Counted from the stretch's first letter, positions 8,750 through 18,010 are shown. The stretch: 64,000 bases of DNA from a bacterium (GCA_022763185.1 JALEGL010000014.1:186001-250000), one strand, 5' to 3'. Made by a program: numbers and translations. The notes: a model not told the origin generated them from the letters alone.

Positions 8750-9825
8750 GCTATGCGTTCAATAACGTTTTCAAAGACTTTTGTCACGATAGATTCAATT
8801 TGTTGATCAGAAAGTTCTAGCTTTGCACCCTGACTTTGGTCAGATGTAGCATTGGAAGAAAAAGCTGAATCGTTATCTATGTTTTCAAGATCTGGGTGAT
8901 TGCTGGGATAAACCTCAGTGGTTTGAGCTTGTTGCTCTACAATGTTGGTTTTTATCGGTGCTGCTGTTACTGTAGGTTCGACTTTTTGAGCTTCTGAAGA
9001 TGGAATGCTTGATGGTTGAACATTATGCTCTAAAGTTTCTTCAGCCTGATATGAATCTGCACTGGTCTCAATAACTTCATGATCAAAGTTGATATCAGTG
9101 GATTCAGAGCTAGCATTGTTTTCTGAATCATGTTCTGGGTTGCTCGTGCTTGAGCTAGCTATGGAGTCTAAGTTTGAATTGATGTTGATGCCGGAAAGCT
9201 CTGAGTTATCAAAAGCAAAGTCACTTATTTCAGGTTGTTGACTTGAGTTTACTGAAGTTCCTGAAGTGTTATCTTCCATGATGGTTTTAATGTTAACTTC
9301 TGCATCGGTTAGGGCGCTATCATCAACTGAAGAAAAACCAATGTCATAGCTCGAGTTGGAACTTTTTTGATTTGAATTGTCAGTAGAAGTGTCGTTTTTC
9401 TCTGGGCTGTATTTTGGTGTAAAAAAACTTTCCTCGTCTCGTGTGGGAGGAGAGGATAAATGATTCAGGTAACCGTGAACTTTTTCAGAAACTTCTGAGG
9501 TTTCAAATGGTTTTAAAATAAAATCTTGGGCTCCAATCCTTTCCAAATCACTTTGGTTCAAAGGGTTTTGAGCGCTAGCCAGCATTATAATAGGCGTTTG
9601 GGCATATTGTGATAGACTTTTAAGTTCTTTACACAGTTCTAAGCCATTTTTATCTGGCATACTGACATCAAGAATAAAAAGATCAACATGCTGATGTTGG
9701 CTTTGCTCCCATGCTTCACTGGCTGAAGAAGTGTAAACAACATTGACATCACTGTGAGATAAACTGATATCAATTGACTTTTGAATAATTGTGCTATCAT
9801 CTGCTACAAGAACAGTTTTCATCAT
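8680..9825 (-). CDS. Receiver-domain protein with acidic linker and PopZ-like C-terminus
   Basis: 381 residues in three parts. Residues 3-120 form a CheY-like receiver: D9/D10, phosphoacceptor D53 (ILDVSMP), K105 (LKPF); the usual Thr/Ser after the fourth strand is replaced by Ala83. Residues 125-335 are a low-complexity, Ser/Asn/Glu/Asp-rich, almost Lys/Arg-free, presumably disordered region. Residues 337-381 form amphipathic helices ending in RIAWEVVPDIAEKMIREE. That last part aligns without gaps to what I remember of the PopZ/DUF2497 C-terminal oligomerisation region (W..NLPxIVExxVxxEVxRI), and popZ is typically next to valS in Alphaproteobacteria, as here. No DNA-binding domain. Likely a phosphorylation-controlled polar scaffold or condensate protein; function is inference. 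Start: ATG with GGAG 8 nt upstream. Confidence 0.85.
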   Translation of the reverse strand: MMKTVLVADDSTIIQKSIDISLSHSDVNVVYTSSASEAWEQSQHQHVDLFILDVSMPDKNGLELCKELKSLSQYAQTPIIMLASAQNPLNQSDLERIGAQDFILKPFETSEVSEKVHGYLNHLSSPPTRDEESFFTPKYSPEKNDTSTDNSNQKSSNSSYDIGFSSVDDSALTDAEVNIKTIMEDNTSGTSVNSSQQPEISDFAFDNSELSGININSNLDSIASSSTSNPEHDSENNASSESTDINFDHEVIETSADSYQAEETLEHNVQPSSIPSSEAQKVEPTVTAAPIKTNIVEQQAQTTEVYPSNHPDLENIDNDSAFSSNATSDQSQGAKLELSDQQIESIVTKVFENVIERIAWEVVPDIAEKMIREEISRLTKD

Positions 9826-9857
9826 TGGGTCTCCAGACTTTAAAGTACTACCTATAA

Positions 9858-9886
9858 AGTATGATTTTTAAAGGAAAAAATGTCAA
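9858..9886 (-). promoter_or_regulatory. Putative sigma-70 promoter of the receiver-valS-birA operon
   Basis: On the minus strand a perfect TTGACA (9881-9886) is followed after 17 nt by CATACT (9858-9863), a 4/6 match to the -10 box. The predicted transcript would start near 9851, giving a leader of about 25 nt before the receiver gene ATG, with its GGAG ribosome binding site included. Read by eye only; no computed score. Confidence 0.5.
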
Positions 9887-9926
9887 GCGATAGCACAAAT
9901 TAACAACAAATGATACATACGGGCAT

Positions 9927-10478
9927 ATGCGAATTATCGGAGGAGAATTTAGGGGCAGAAGGTTGAAAGGTCCAGGCGCAAAGAATACTTTTACTCGGCC
10001 CATGTTAGATAGAGTAAGAGAGTCTTTATTCAACATTTTAGGCCATAGGGTGGTGAATTTAAATGTAATTGATTTGTGTTCGGGCACAGGGTCTCTTGGC
10101 TTGGAGGCTTTGAGTAGGGGAGCCAATTCATGTGTGTTTGTTGAAAAGAGCAGTCAAAACATTAAAACTATTTCACATAATATTAAAACACTTGAAGTTG
10201 AAGAAAAAACCAAAATCATAAAAGGCGAACTGCCTAAAGTACTCAAGCTAGTAAGTTTACAATTTGACTTGGTTCTTTTTGATCCACCCTTTGCATTGGA
10301 TCTTGCGCAAGAAACTGTTCCTAAGCTGATTGAGTTAAACTTGTTAAACTCTGGCGCTATTGTTGTGATTGAGCGAAGTAAATTAAGTAAAGACTTGGTT
10401 TTTTCACAACTAAGTCTTGAAAGTAAAAGAATAATAGGCGATAGTGTGCTTTGGATATTTAATTATGACAAAAACTAA
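9927..10478 (+). CDS. rsmD: 16S rRNA (guanine966-N2)-methyltransferase RsmD
   Basis: 183 residues, SAM-dependent methyltransferase that modifies G966 of 16S rRNA during 30S assembly. Starts with the family hallmark MRIIGGEFRGRRL, then RPMLDRVRESLFNIL, the SAM-binding loop DLCSGTGSLGLEALSRGA (about 50-67) and the catalytic DPPF motif (LVLFDPPF). Length is normal. First gene of a rsmD-coaD-aminotransferase operon with overlapping ends; rsmD-coaD pairing is conserved across many bacteria. Confidence 0.96.
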   Translation: MRIIGGEFRGRRLKGPGAKNTFTRPMLDRVRESLFNILGHRVVNLNVIDLCSGTGSLGLEALSRGANSCVFVEKSSQNIKTISHNIKTLEVEEKTKIIKGELPKVLKLVSLQFDLVLFDPPFALDLAQETVPKLIELNLLNSGAIVVIERSKLSKDLVFSQLSLESKRIIGDSVLWIFNYDKN

Positions 10479-10971
10479 ACCAAATAGTGTTGTTTATCCT
10501 GGGTTTTTTGACCCCATTACCTTGGGGCATTTAAATATCATAGAAAGAGCCTCGCAAATTTATGAGCAAGTGATTGTTGCTATAGCAGCAGACTCTCCAA
10601 AAAAATCTTTGATTACTATTGAAGACCGTATGCGTCTTGTCCAAGATGCTTGTTCAAAATTTGATAATGTTGCGGTGGAGATGTTTAATGGTCTATTGAT
10701 GCGCTATGTAAAATCAAAGCCAAGTCACGTTATTTTAAGAGGTATAAGGACAGTGTCTGACTTTGAGTATGAATTTCAAATGTCCCTGGCCAATAAAAAG
10801 TTAGAGAGCAGTATAGAAACAGTGTTTATGATGACAGATGCAAAATATTCTTTTTTAAGCTCTACATTAATTAAGGAAATTGCCCGTCTTAATGGAAACA
10901 TCAGTGAAATGGTTCCTGAGCAGGTAGAAAAAAAAATGAAAGAAATATTTGGTTATGAACTCACTTGTTAA
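10465..10971 (+). CDS. coaD: Phosphopantetheine adenylyltransferase
   Basis: 168 residues; transfers AMP from ATP to 4'-phosphopantetheine, the penultimate step of coenzyme A synthesis. The TxGH nucleotide-binding motif is in DPITLGHLNII, and the C-terminal ISSTxxR-like motif is FLSSTLIKEI. An upstream in-frame GTG would add seven residues, but the ATG chosen here gives the normal family N-terminus (VVYPGFFDP) and a 14-nt overlap with rsmD. Cytoplasmic hexamer in characterised members. Confidence 0.96.
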   Translation: MTKTKPNSVVYPGFFDPITLGHLNIIERASQIYEQVIVAIAADSPKKSLITIEDRMRLVQDACSKFDNVAVEMFNGLLMRYVKSKPSHVILRGIRTVSDFEYEFQMSLANKKLESSIETVFMMTDAKYSFLSSTLIKEIARLNGNISEMVPEQVEKKMKEIFGYELTC

Positions 10972-12127
10972 AAATTTAAAAGCATCCGCAACATTGGCAC
11001 TTAACCAAAAAGCAAAAGATCTTATGGCTGAAGGTAAAGCTGTTATTAATTTGACTACGGGCGAGCCAGATTTTAAAACCTCAGATAGAATTCAAAAAGC
11101 TGCAATTGATGCAATAAAGTCTGGTAAACATTTTTATACTGCTTCAAGTGGCATTATAGAACTTAGAGAAGCTATTGCACAAACGAGCTCTGATTTTTAT
11201 AAGCAAAGCTATGAAAAAGAAAACGTTGTCGTTACCAATGGTGGTAAACAGGCACTATTCAATACTTTATTTTCAATACTGGAACCTGATGATGAAGTGC
11301 TGATATTGAAGCCCTATTGGGTGTCTTATCCGGAAATGGTTAAGTTGTGTAGAGGGATTCCTGTATTTGTAGATAGTCAGTTTGAAAATGGCTTTATGTC
11401 TAAGATTGATGATTTGCGTCAATCCATCACTGCAAAAACTAAAGCATTGATTATCAATAGTCCCTGTAACCCGACCAGTCAGATAATGTCTCAAGAATGG
11501 ATAGATGAGTGTTTGGGTGTTTTAAGCCAAAATGCACCGCAAGCCTTTGTCTTAACAGATGATATCTATGGAAAATTAATTTTAGAACAGCAAAACTATT
11601 ACTCAGCAGCGATGAGTCATCAGTTTAATTCTGAGAAAATGGTGGTTATTAACGGGCTTTCTAAAACATATTCCATGACAGGTTGGAGAGTGGGCTGGGC
11701 ATTGGCCAATCCCAAAATTATATCGGCAATGACAAAAATTCAATCACAAACAACAGCCAATATAAGTGCTATTTCGCAGTGGGCTGCTCTAGAGGCAGTG
11801 ACAGGAAGTCAAAGTGATGTAAACGTTATGCGAGAAACATTTATTCAGAGAAGAGATGAATGTTTAAAAATCATAGATACAATTCCAAAGTGCAAAGTTA
11901 TAAAACCTCAAGGAGGTTTTTACTTCTTTTTTGATGTTAGAGAAGCCATGAAAGCGATGAATGTGGAGTCAGACATTGAAATGAGTCAATTGCTGTTGGA
12001 TAAACATTTACTTGCTTTGGTTCCAGGCAGTGCGTTTGGTAAGAACGGATTTTTAAGAATGAGCTTTGCAGCCAATATGAGTCACTTAACGGAAGGCTTA
12101 AAAAGACTAAAAAAAGCATTTAGCTAG
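10955..12127 (+). CDS. Class I aminotransferase, aspartate aminotransferase type
   Basis: 390 residues, PLP-dependent fold type I transaminase. Substrate-binding and cofactor motifs: TGEPDF near residue 32, NSPCNPT, DDIYGKL, and the PLP lysine in SKTYSMTGWRVGW (about residue 235). Closest in style to the thermophile/Gram-positive AspC (subgroup I-beta/gamma), which often also acts on prephenate or broad amino acids, so the exact substrate is open. The ATG used here lies two codons after an in-frame TTG; it overlaps coaD by 17 nt. Convergent with the next gene, whose stop overlaps by 8 nt. Confidence 0.9.
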   Translation: MNSLVKNLKASATLALNQKAKDLMAEGKAVINLTTGEPDFKTSDRIQKAAIDAIKSGKHFYTASSGIIELREAIAQTSSDFYKQSYEKENVVVTNGGKQALFNTLFSILEPDDEVLILKPYWVSYPEMVKLCRGIPVFVDSQFENGFMSKIDDLRQSITAKTKALIINSPCNPTSQIMSQEWIDECLGVLSQNAPQAFVLTDDIYGKLILEQQNYYSAAMSHQFNSEKMVVINGLSKTYSMTGWRVGWALANPKIISAMTKIQSQTTANISAISQWAALEAVTGSQSDVNVMRETFIQRRDECLKIIDTIPKCKVIKPQGGFYFFFDVREAMKAMNVESDIEMSQLLLDKHLLALVPGSAFGKNGFLRMSFAANMSHLTEGLKRLKKAFS

Positions 12128-14021
12128 TGCTCTTTTTGAGTAACCATTGGTAAGCTTGTTGGTACTGTTCAGGGTTAGAGATAAATTTTTCTTGAAAACT
12201 TTGTAGAAAGACAAGTGCTTCTTGTGAAGAGCTGTTGTTTAAAATACCTTGCGTTAAAAGCAAGTAGGTATTCAGACTAGGGTTCATATTTAAAATTTGA
12301 TCAATGGTATTTTTGGGAAGCAGGTTGCATTGAACATAATAGTAAACCAATGTCTCAAGGCCAAAGTTTGGTTTAGGGAGAAATAGTGGTTTTTCTGTGT
12401 TTAAAATAAAAGGGGATTGAAAATTTTTTTCTGGATATGGACATGCTTGTTGGCTTAAAGGAAATTGATAAAAATCTTCTAAAATATTAATCGCACTTGA
12501 TAGGTCTTTTTGTCGGAAAAATTGTTTACTCCATTGAACTAAAGTGTAGGTGCAAATCGTTTGCTCAATGGCACTGTAATCATGGTTTAATTTTTTTTGA
12601 CAGTACTGGAGTAATTTTTGTTTTTCGTCATTGAAGTAGCTTGAACTTAAAAATAAGTCGTTATTATCTAGGGTGTCTTTTTCTTCAAAAATTTTACTTG
12701 TGTATTTACTTTTGAAGCGCTTGATGTATTTTTTTTGAAACCAATTGTTCTTTGCAAGCTCTGCAGGTAGAGTCCAATGATCAGGTTTTATATTTTCAAC
12801 GTATTGAGCATACCAATAATTAAAAACCCAATGATCACTGGTGAGTATTGAAACTGAATTATAGGGCGTTTTTTTCAAAAACTGAGTAAGGATTTTCCCT
12901 GCTTGACTGCCATTGGTTTGAAGTGCACGGGTAAAATAGACACTATGATATGCAATTAAAGTCAATGCAAGGATAGACGTGTAGTGTTTCTTCCATGTAG
13001 GAAATAAATTTTGACTTTGTATAAGTAAATGCCACGAGAATATAATAATTGAAAAACAAAAAATAAGTATATAGCCATGGGTATCTGGATTTTCAAAAGT
13101 ATAAGGTACGATAAACCAAGGAAGCATATTAACCAAAACAAAAAATAATAAAAGAAGTGTTTTTTTTGAATTTAATTGGCTAAAGTTGATAAAAACCAAA
13201 GAAGGTAAAACAAAAAGAATGTACGGCAAAATAATTTTTAATAATTCGCCAAAGTTGGCAAAGTTGTATTGAATGCTTTTTATAGAAAAAGATCGGGCAT
13301 AAGTTTTAGCTAAAATAAAATATAAAAAATCTGAAAAACTTTCTATTGGCATCATGCTTACTTGTAAATTTGTTTGTGCTCTTATGGCTAAGTAAGCATT
13401 GCAAGAGAACCCAATAAAGAAAAATAGATTTAACCAGGCAGCTTTTTTAAGTTGTAAAAATGAGTTTTTCTCATAGGTCTTAATTAGAATATGCAAGCAG
13501 TATAGTGCAAGTAAAAGAGTTTGAAAAAAAGCCATGAGCGTATGAACACAAAAAGCCAAGCCACAGGTAAAAGCAGCGAGGTATAGGTAAGGAAAAAAAT
13601 CTTTTTTCATGAATTGATAAATACAAAAAATATTCAGAAGTGCTAAAGCCAGAATCAAGGTGTAGAGCTCTATTCGGGTTATTTGAACGGCCAAAGAAGG
13701 AATGGTTAACAAACTTAGATAAATTAGACTTTTCTGAAGTTTTGAAAGGTTTGTGCTATCCGTAATGATTCTAAAAGCCAAGTAAACACTGCTTATACCT
13801 AACAGGCATGACAACAAAGCACTTCTAAAAGCAATGCTACCAAACATAAAAATATTACAAAATGCATGATTCAATAATATATAAAAGGGTTGTCCAGGAG
13901 GGTGTGTTAAACCAAGGGTAAATGAGCCAGCAATAAGCTCAGCTGAATCATACCATCCTGGATACAAACCAATAAACAAGAGACAATACAAAAAAGAAAT
14001 GCCCAACAATACTCGAGTCAT
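12120..14021 (-). CDS. DUF2723-family (GT117-like) membrane protein
   Basis: 633 residues, about 11-12 membrane segments in the first two thirds and a soluble C-terminal part. The N-terminal loop holds the DUF2723 signature: YPGWYDSAELIAGS followed by LGLTHPPGQPFYILL. Asp/Glu in that first periplasmic loop is the expected catalytic acid of the GT-C fold (protein O-mannosyltransferase-like). Family members are thought to transfer a sugar from a polyprenyl carrier to proteins or polymers outside the inner membrane. The C-terminal ~250 residues look tetratricopeptide-like (helical, many Gln/Leu). Start overlaps the upstream HD-GYP gene by 4 nt (ATGA), so they are co-translated. Acceptor and donor unknown. 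Confidence 0.85.
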   Translation of the reverse strand: MTRVLLGISFLYCLLFIGLYPGWYDSAELIAGSFTLGLTHPPGQPFYILLNHAFCNIFMFGSIAFRSALLSCLLGISSVYLAFRIITDSTNLSKLQKSLIYLSLLTIPSLAVQITRIELYTLILALALLNIFCIYQFMKKDFFPYLYLAAFTCGLAFCVHTLMAFFQTLLLALYCLHILIKTYEKNSFLQLKKAAWLNLFFFIGFSCNAYLAIRAQTNLQVSMMPIESFSDFLYFILAKTYARSFSIKSIQYNFANFGELLKIILPYILFVLPSLVFINFSQLNSKKTLLLLFFVLVNMLPWFIVPYTFENPDTHGYILIFCFSIIIFSWHLLIQSQNLFPTWKKHYTSILALTLIAYHSVYFTRALQTNGSQAGKILTQFLKKTPYNSVSILTSDHWVFNYWYAQYVENIKPDHWTLPAELAKNNWFQKKYIKRFKSKYTSKIFEEKDTLDNNDLFLSSSYFNDEKQKLLQYCQKKLNHDYSAIEQTICTYTLVQWSKQFFRQKDLSSAINILEDFYQFPLSQQACPYPEKNFQSPFILNTEKPLFLPKPNFGLETLVYYYVQCNLLPKNTIDQILNMNPSLNTYLLLTQGILNNSSSQEALVFLQSFQEKFISNPEQYQQAYQWLLKKSTS

Positions 14022-15526
14022 GATTGTGTTGCCTTATAGATGTTTTTTTGAATAAAAAGATTCACTAAATCCATCTCTATTTTTTGCTTAGCGGCTTCTT
14101 GCTTTAAAATATTTAGGGCGTCATTAACAGGAAGAGCCTTTTTATACGGTCTATCAAGCGAAACTAGTGCATCAAATATATCCGTTACAGTCATAATACG
14201 CGATTCAATAGGTATTTGGTTGCCTTTTAATCCTCTGGGATAACCCGATCCATCAATTTTTTCATGATGACCAAAAGCAATTTCTGGAACTTTTTCAAAC
14301 GTTCGAGTCCACGGGATTCTTTGTAAAAACATAAATGAGTTGGTGACATGTTCTTGGATTTGTTCACGCTCTAATTTTGTCAAAGTTCCACTCTCTATTT
14401 TTAAACGTTGGAATTGGTCTTGGTTAATTACGTCACGTGTCGTATTGGCTTTTTGTTTAATTTGTTCTAAAAGTTTTTCAATCTTTTCCAGTTGTGCTTT
14501 TTCAATTTCTTTAGGTTGGTTTGCTTGGTTTAATAGTTGTTTTAACTCAATGATCTCATTTTTCATATGTAAAACATCAAGATCAAATTGAGCAAACAAA
14601 GTAATATCGGCTTTGCCATACTTTTGTAAGTGTTCAATTTTGAGTTGGGCGTAGTAAAGATTTAACTCATTGAGAATAAGGTCAAGTTCATTAAAAATTG
14701 CTGGGAGCTCATGCGGATAAAGTTTGTTTGCTTTAGATAAGATGTGTTCACGTACACCAATTTTTCCAAAGTCATGCAAAAGTGCAGCAAACTCAATTTG
14801 TCTAAATTGAGAGTGATCAAACTTGATATTTCTAAACTGACCATGATCTATGTCGTTAACTTCTTGACTTAAGTTTAGGGTTAGTTTTGCAACTCTTTCT
14901 GAGTGGCCAGATGTTGTAGGGTCTCTTGATTCAATGGCCGTCACAGAAGCTCGAATAAACCCTTCAAATAGATTTTTTATATCTTCGTTGCTTTTGGCGC
15001 TAACAATCGAAACAGCTGCTTGGTTGGCCAAACTTTTTAAAATAAACTCATCTCTTTGATTGAACGCGATAATATCTTTTTGAGGAGAGAGTTTATTGAA
15101 AAACTGCAAAACACCAATAAGCTTGTCTTCATGGTCTACAAGCGGGGCTGAAAGCAGAGATATACTTTGAGGACTTCCTTGATTATCATAACGTGGATGA
15201 AAATTAAAAGGTAAATCAGACTCAAGCGCGGTCACATTTTCAATATTTAATAAGCACTTATGGCTCGCAACATAACCAGCCAAGCTATGATTGTCTATGG
15301 GGAAAGTTAATTGAGCTTGTTTTTGTTGTAGAGAAAAGTAAACTAACTTTTTTGAAGAGATGGGACTAGAAGAATCAACATAAAAAAATGAAGCTTTTTG
15401 GCAGCGCAAAATATCTTTTCCTTTTTCTAAGATAATATGCAAAAGATCAGAAAGGTTTTTCTGAGTTCCTAGGGCAACACCAATGGTGAGTAGGTCATGG
15501 AAATCTTTTTCACTTAGTTGAGTCAT
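14018..15526 (-). CDS. GAF domain / HD-GYP cyclic-di-GMP phosphodiesterase
   Basis: 502 residues. N-terminal GAF sensor (about 15-175; contains SLAGYVASHK and LIGVLQFFNK), then an HD-GYP domain: GHSERVAKLTL, the HD pair in ALLHDFGKIG, and the second half with GHHEKIDGSGYPRG and DIFDALVSLDRPYK. The GYP signature and metal ligands are all present, so it should hydrolyse c-di-GMP. About 130 residues of predicted helix, partly coiled coil (QLLNQANQ...IEKLLEQIKQ), are inserted between the two metal-binding halves. Start moved from an upstream TTG to this ATG, which has GAAGA 7-9 nt before it and starts at the natural GAF boundary. First gene of an operon with the DUF2723 protein. Confidence 0.93.
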   Translation of the reverse strand: MTQLSEKDFHDLLTIGVALGTQKNLSDLLHIILEKGKDILRCQKASFFYVDSSSPISSKKLVYFSLQQKQAQLTFPIDNHSLAGYVASHKCLLNIENVTALESDLPFNFHPRYDNQGSPQSISLLSAPLVDHEDKLIGVLQFFNKLSPQKDIIAFNQRDEFILKSLANQAAVSIVSAKSNEDIKNLFEGFIRASVTAIESRDPTTSGHSERVAKLTLNLSQEVNDIDHGQFRNIKFDHSQFRQIEFAALLHDFGKIGVREHILSKANKLYPHELPAIFNELDLILNELNLYYAQLKIEHLQKYGKADITLFAQFDLDVLHMKNEIIELKQLLNQANQPKEIEKAQLEKIEKLLEQIKQKANTTRDVINQDQFQRLKIESGTLTKLEREQIQEHVTNSFMFLQRIPWTRTFEKVPEIAFGHHEKIDGSGYPRGLKGNQIPIESRIMTVTDIFDALVSLDRPYKKALPVNDALNILKQEAAKQKIEMDLVNLFIQKNIYKATQS

Positions 15527-15619
15527 TAAATTTTCTTCATTGTTGGCATTGATGATATAGGAGCACCTATAATTGTCAAACAATATGCGGCAAAATACTG
15601 TATAGAAAGATGAATATTT

Positions 15620-18010
15620 ATGGATAAAGTTGTTGAAAACCTAGGTTCTTTTTATTTGGGTAAAAAATACGATACCCAGCAGCAAAAAATACTAAAAGAC
15701 ATTACATACTACGATGCAAAAGACTTGTGCACACATGCTGTGTGTTTAGGCATGACCGGGAGTGGAAAAACCGGTTTGTGTATAAGCATGCTGGAAGAAG
15801 CTATTATGGATCAGATTCCTGTGATTGCCATTGATCCAAAAGGTGATATTGCCAATTTAATGATGTTGAGTCCAAGTTTTAAAGACAAAGACTTCATCCA
15901 ATGGGTAGACCCAAGTAAGGCTGCCGTTAAAGGTGTTTCTATTGAAAGTTTTGCCAAAAAAGAAGCTAAAAAATGGCAAGAAGGAACAACTGCTTGGCAC
16001 CAGAAAACCAGCCGTTTACAAGCCTTAAAGTCTGCCTCTGACATCAACATTTATACTCCCGGCAGTGAAATGGGGCTTCAGATTTCAATGCTTAAGTCTT
16101 TGAATAAACCACAAACTCAATCAATCACTGAAATTAATCAGCATGCGGAACATTTGGTAGAAGGAATTTTGACATTGATGGGAGAGAAGGTGGAGCCTCA
16201 AAGCCCAAAATTTGTTTACTTAACAAGTACGCTTGTTCACTTATGGAATGAGCAAAATCAAGTGACATTACCAACGCTAATCAGAGAGATTCAGAATCCA
16301 AGTCAGAGTAAAATAGGCGTCATGGACATTGATCAGTTTATGAATGAAAAGCAACGCTTAAGTTTAGCTATGAAGTTAAATGCTTTGGTGGCCTCTCCTT
16401 CTTTTTCACTATGGAGTCAGGGTGAAAGCTTGGATATTCAAAAGTTATTATGGAATGAAAAAGCCAAACCAAAAGTTAATATTTTTTCAATTGCGCACCT
16501 AAGTGATGAAGAGCGCATGTTTTTTGTTAGCAATTTGTTAGAGGAAATTATTTTTTGGATGCGTAAGCAATCGGGTACATCAAGTTTAAGAGCGCTACTT
16601 TATATGGATGAAATTTTTGGCTTTTTGCCACCTGTTGAGAATCCACCATCTAAAAAAGCTTTTTTAACTCTGTTAAAGCAGGCTAGAGCCTATGGCTTAG
16701 GCTTGGTTTTAGCGTCACAAAATCCAGCTGATTTAGATTATAAAGCTTTGTCTAATATAGGCACATGGTTTTTGGGGCGTTTGCAGACCAAGCAAGATCA
16801 AAATAAGGTTCTTGAGGGCTTGCAAACACTATCTCAAACTTCTAATGCTATGACCCAAGAAGACTATCAGTCTATTCTAGGCAAGTTACCCAGTCGGGTA
16901 TTTATTATGAAAAATATTCATGAACAAGAAAGTTGTATTTTTCATAGCCGTTGGGCTATGTCTTATTTAAAAGGGCCTGTCACTTTAGAAGAAGTTAGTG
17001 CCTTAATGCATACAAAAAAGAAAAAGCAACAGACCAAGTCTATTAAAAATACTTTAGATGTCGCAGTGTCAAAAAACAATGTGGTTTCTGAACAACCATA
17101 TCTAAAAGGTTTAAAACAGTATTATGCTGTCAGTGATCAAGTTTTGGTAGATGAAACAATTCAATATATCCCAGCAGTTTTAGCCAAAGCTGAGGCCATG
17201 TACCAAAATAATACGTATCAAGTTGCAGCAGAAAAAACATTCAATTTGCTTTGGTCGGATGGAAATTCTGATATTCAGATATTAAACGAAGATGCTTTAA
17301 ATATAGAATCTGAGCCGGAAGTTGAACATTATTCTTTTTTAGAAATCCCAAAAAATATAAGCAATGAAAAAAAACGTAAAACACTTTTGAACAAATTTAA
17401 GCAGACGGTTTATAAATCTGCGCCAATGCTTGTTTATAAAGATACGCAAACAAAGCTGATTTCTAAACAAGATGAAACAGAAGTTGCTTTTTTAGCAAGG
17501 CTTGAACATGTTTACAAAGAGAAACGGGATCAAGCCTTAGATGATATCAAAGAGAAGTATTTAAAAAAAATACAATCATTAGAAGCTAAAAAAGTAAAAG
17601 CAATACAAAAAATAGATAAAGAGCATGCTCAGTATGATCAGAGTAAACTGTCAACAGCAATTTCTCTAGGGACAACTGTCATTGGTGCTTTACTTGGAAG
17701 AAAAGTTACGCGGGGAAGTGTGGGTAAGCTAGGAACAACATTAAGAAGAGCTTCTAGAATGCAAAAGGAAAAAGGTGATGTTGTCTTGGCCAAAGAAGAT
17801 GTAAAAAAATATGATGAAGACTTAAAGCAACTTAATGCAGATATGAAAAAAGATCTAGAACAGCTTAAGCAAGAATATCAAAATATAGAATATGATTTAA
17901 AACAAATTATAGTGCGTGCCAACAAAAGTAATATTGCGGTTGATGAGGTTGAATTGTTATGGCTCCCCAGTTTAAAAGGAAAATTGCTGGTAGATCTTAC
18001 ACAAGCTTAA
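15620..18010 (+). CDS. HerA/DUF853-like ATPase with C-terminal coiled coil
   Basis: 796 residues. Walker A GMTGSGKTG at residues 44-52, a DPKGDIANL segment typical of HerA/VirB4-type pumps at about 77, Walker B in YMDEIFGF (about 330) and an arginine-finger region after LGRLQTKQDQ. The C-terminal third is a separate module: helical, with two charged coiled coils (about 635-680 and 715-770) around a glycine-rich hydrophobic hairpin (TTVIGALLGRK) that might insert in a membrane or form an assembly contact. HerA works with the nuclease NurA in archaea; no nurA lies beside it. Role (DNA processing, defence or protein/DNA translocation) is unresolved. Monocistronic, divergent from the HD-GYP gene. 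Confidence 0.88.
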   Translation: MDKVVENLGSFYLGKKYDTQQQKILKDITYYDAKDLCTHAVCLGMTGSGKTGLCISMLEEAIMDQIPVIAIDPKGDIANLMMLSPSFKDKDFIQWVDPSKAAVKGVSIESFAKKEAKKWQEGTTAWHQKTSRLQALKSASDINIYTPGSEMGLQISMLKSLNKPQTQSITEINQHAEHLVEGILTLMGEKVEPQSPKFVYLTSTLVHLWNEQNQVTLPTLIREIQNPSQSKIGVMDIDQFMNEKQRLSLAMKLNALVASPSFSLWSQGESLDIQKLLWNEKAKPKVNIFSIAHLSDEERMFFVSNLLEEIIFWMRKQSGTSSLRALLYMDEIFGFLPPVENPPSKKAFLTLLKQARAYGLGLVLASQNPADLDYKALSNIGTWFLGRLQTKQDQNKVLEGLQTLSQTSNAMTQEDYQSILGKLPSRVFIMKNIHEQESCIFHSRWAMSYLKGPVTLEEVSALMHTKKKKQQTKSIKNTLDVAVSKNNVVSEQPYLKGLKQYYAVSDQVLVDETIQYIPAVLAKAEAMYQNNTYQVAAEKTFNLLWSDGNSDIQILNEDALNIESEPEVEHYSFLEIPKNISNEKKRKTLLNKFKQTVYKSAPMLVYKDTQTKLISKQDETEVAFLARLEHVYKEKRDQALDDIKEKYLKKIQSLEAKKVKAIQKIDKEHAQYDQSKLSTAISLGTTVIGALLGRKVTRGSVGKLGTTLRRASRMQKEKGDVVLAKEDVKKYDEDLKQLNADMKKDLEQLKQEYQNIEYDLKQIIVRANKSNIAVDEVELLWLPSLKGKLLVDLTQA

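Noticed and set aside
14340-14591. Plus-strand frame inside the HD-GYP gene
   Set aside because: Antisense to a gene with intact catalytic motifs; Ser/Cys/Phe-rich translation typical of a shadow.
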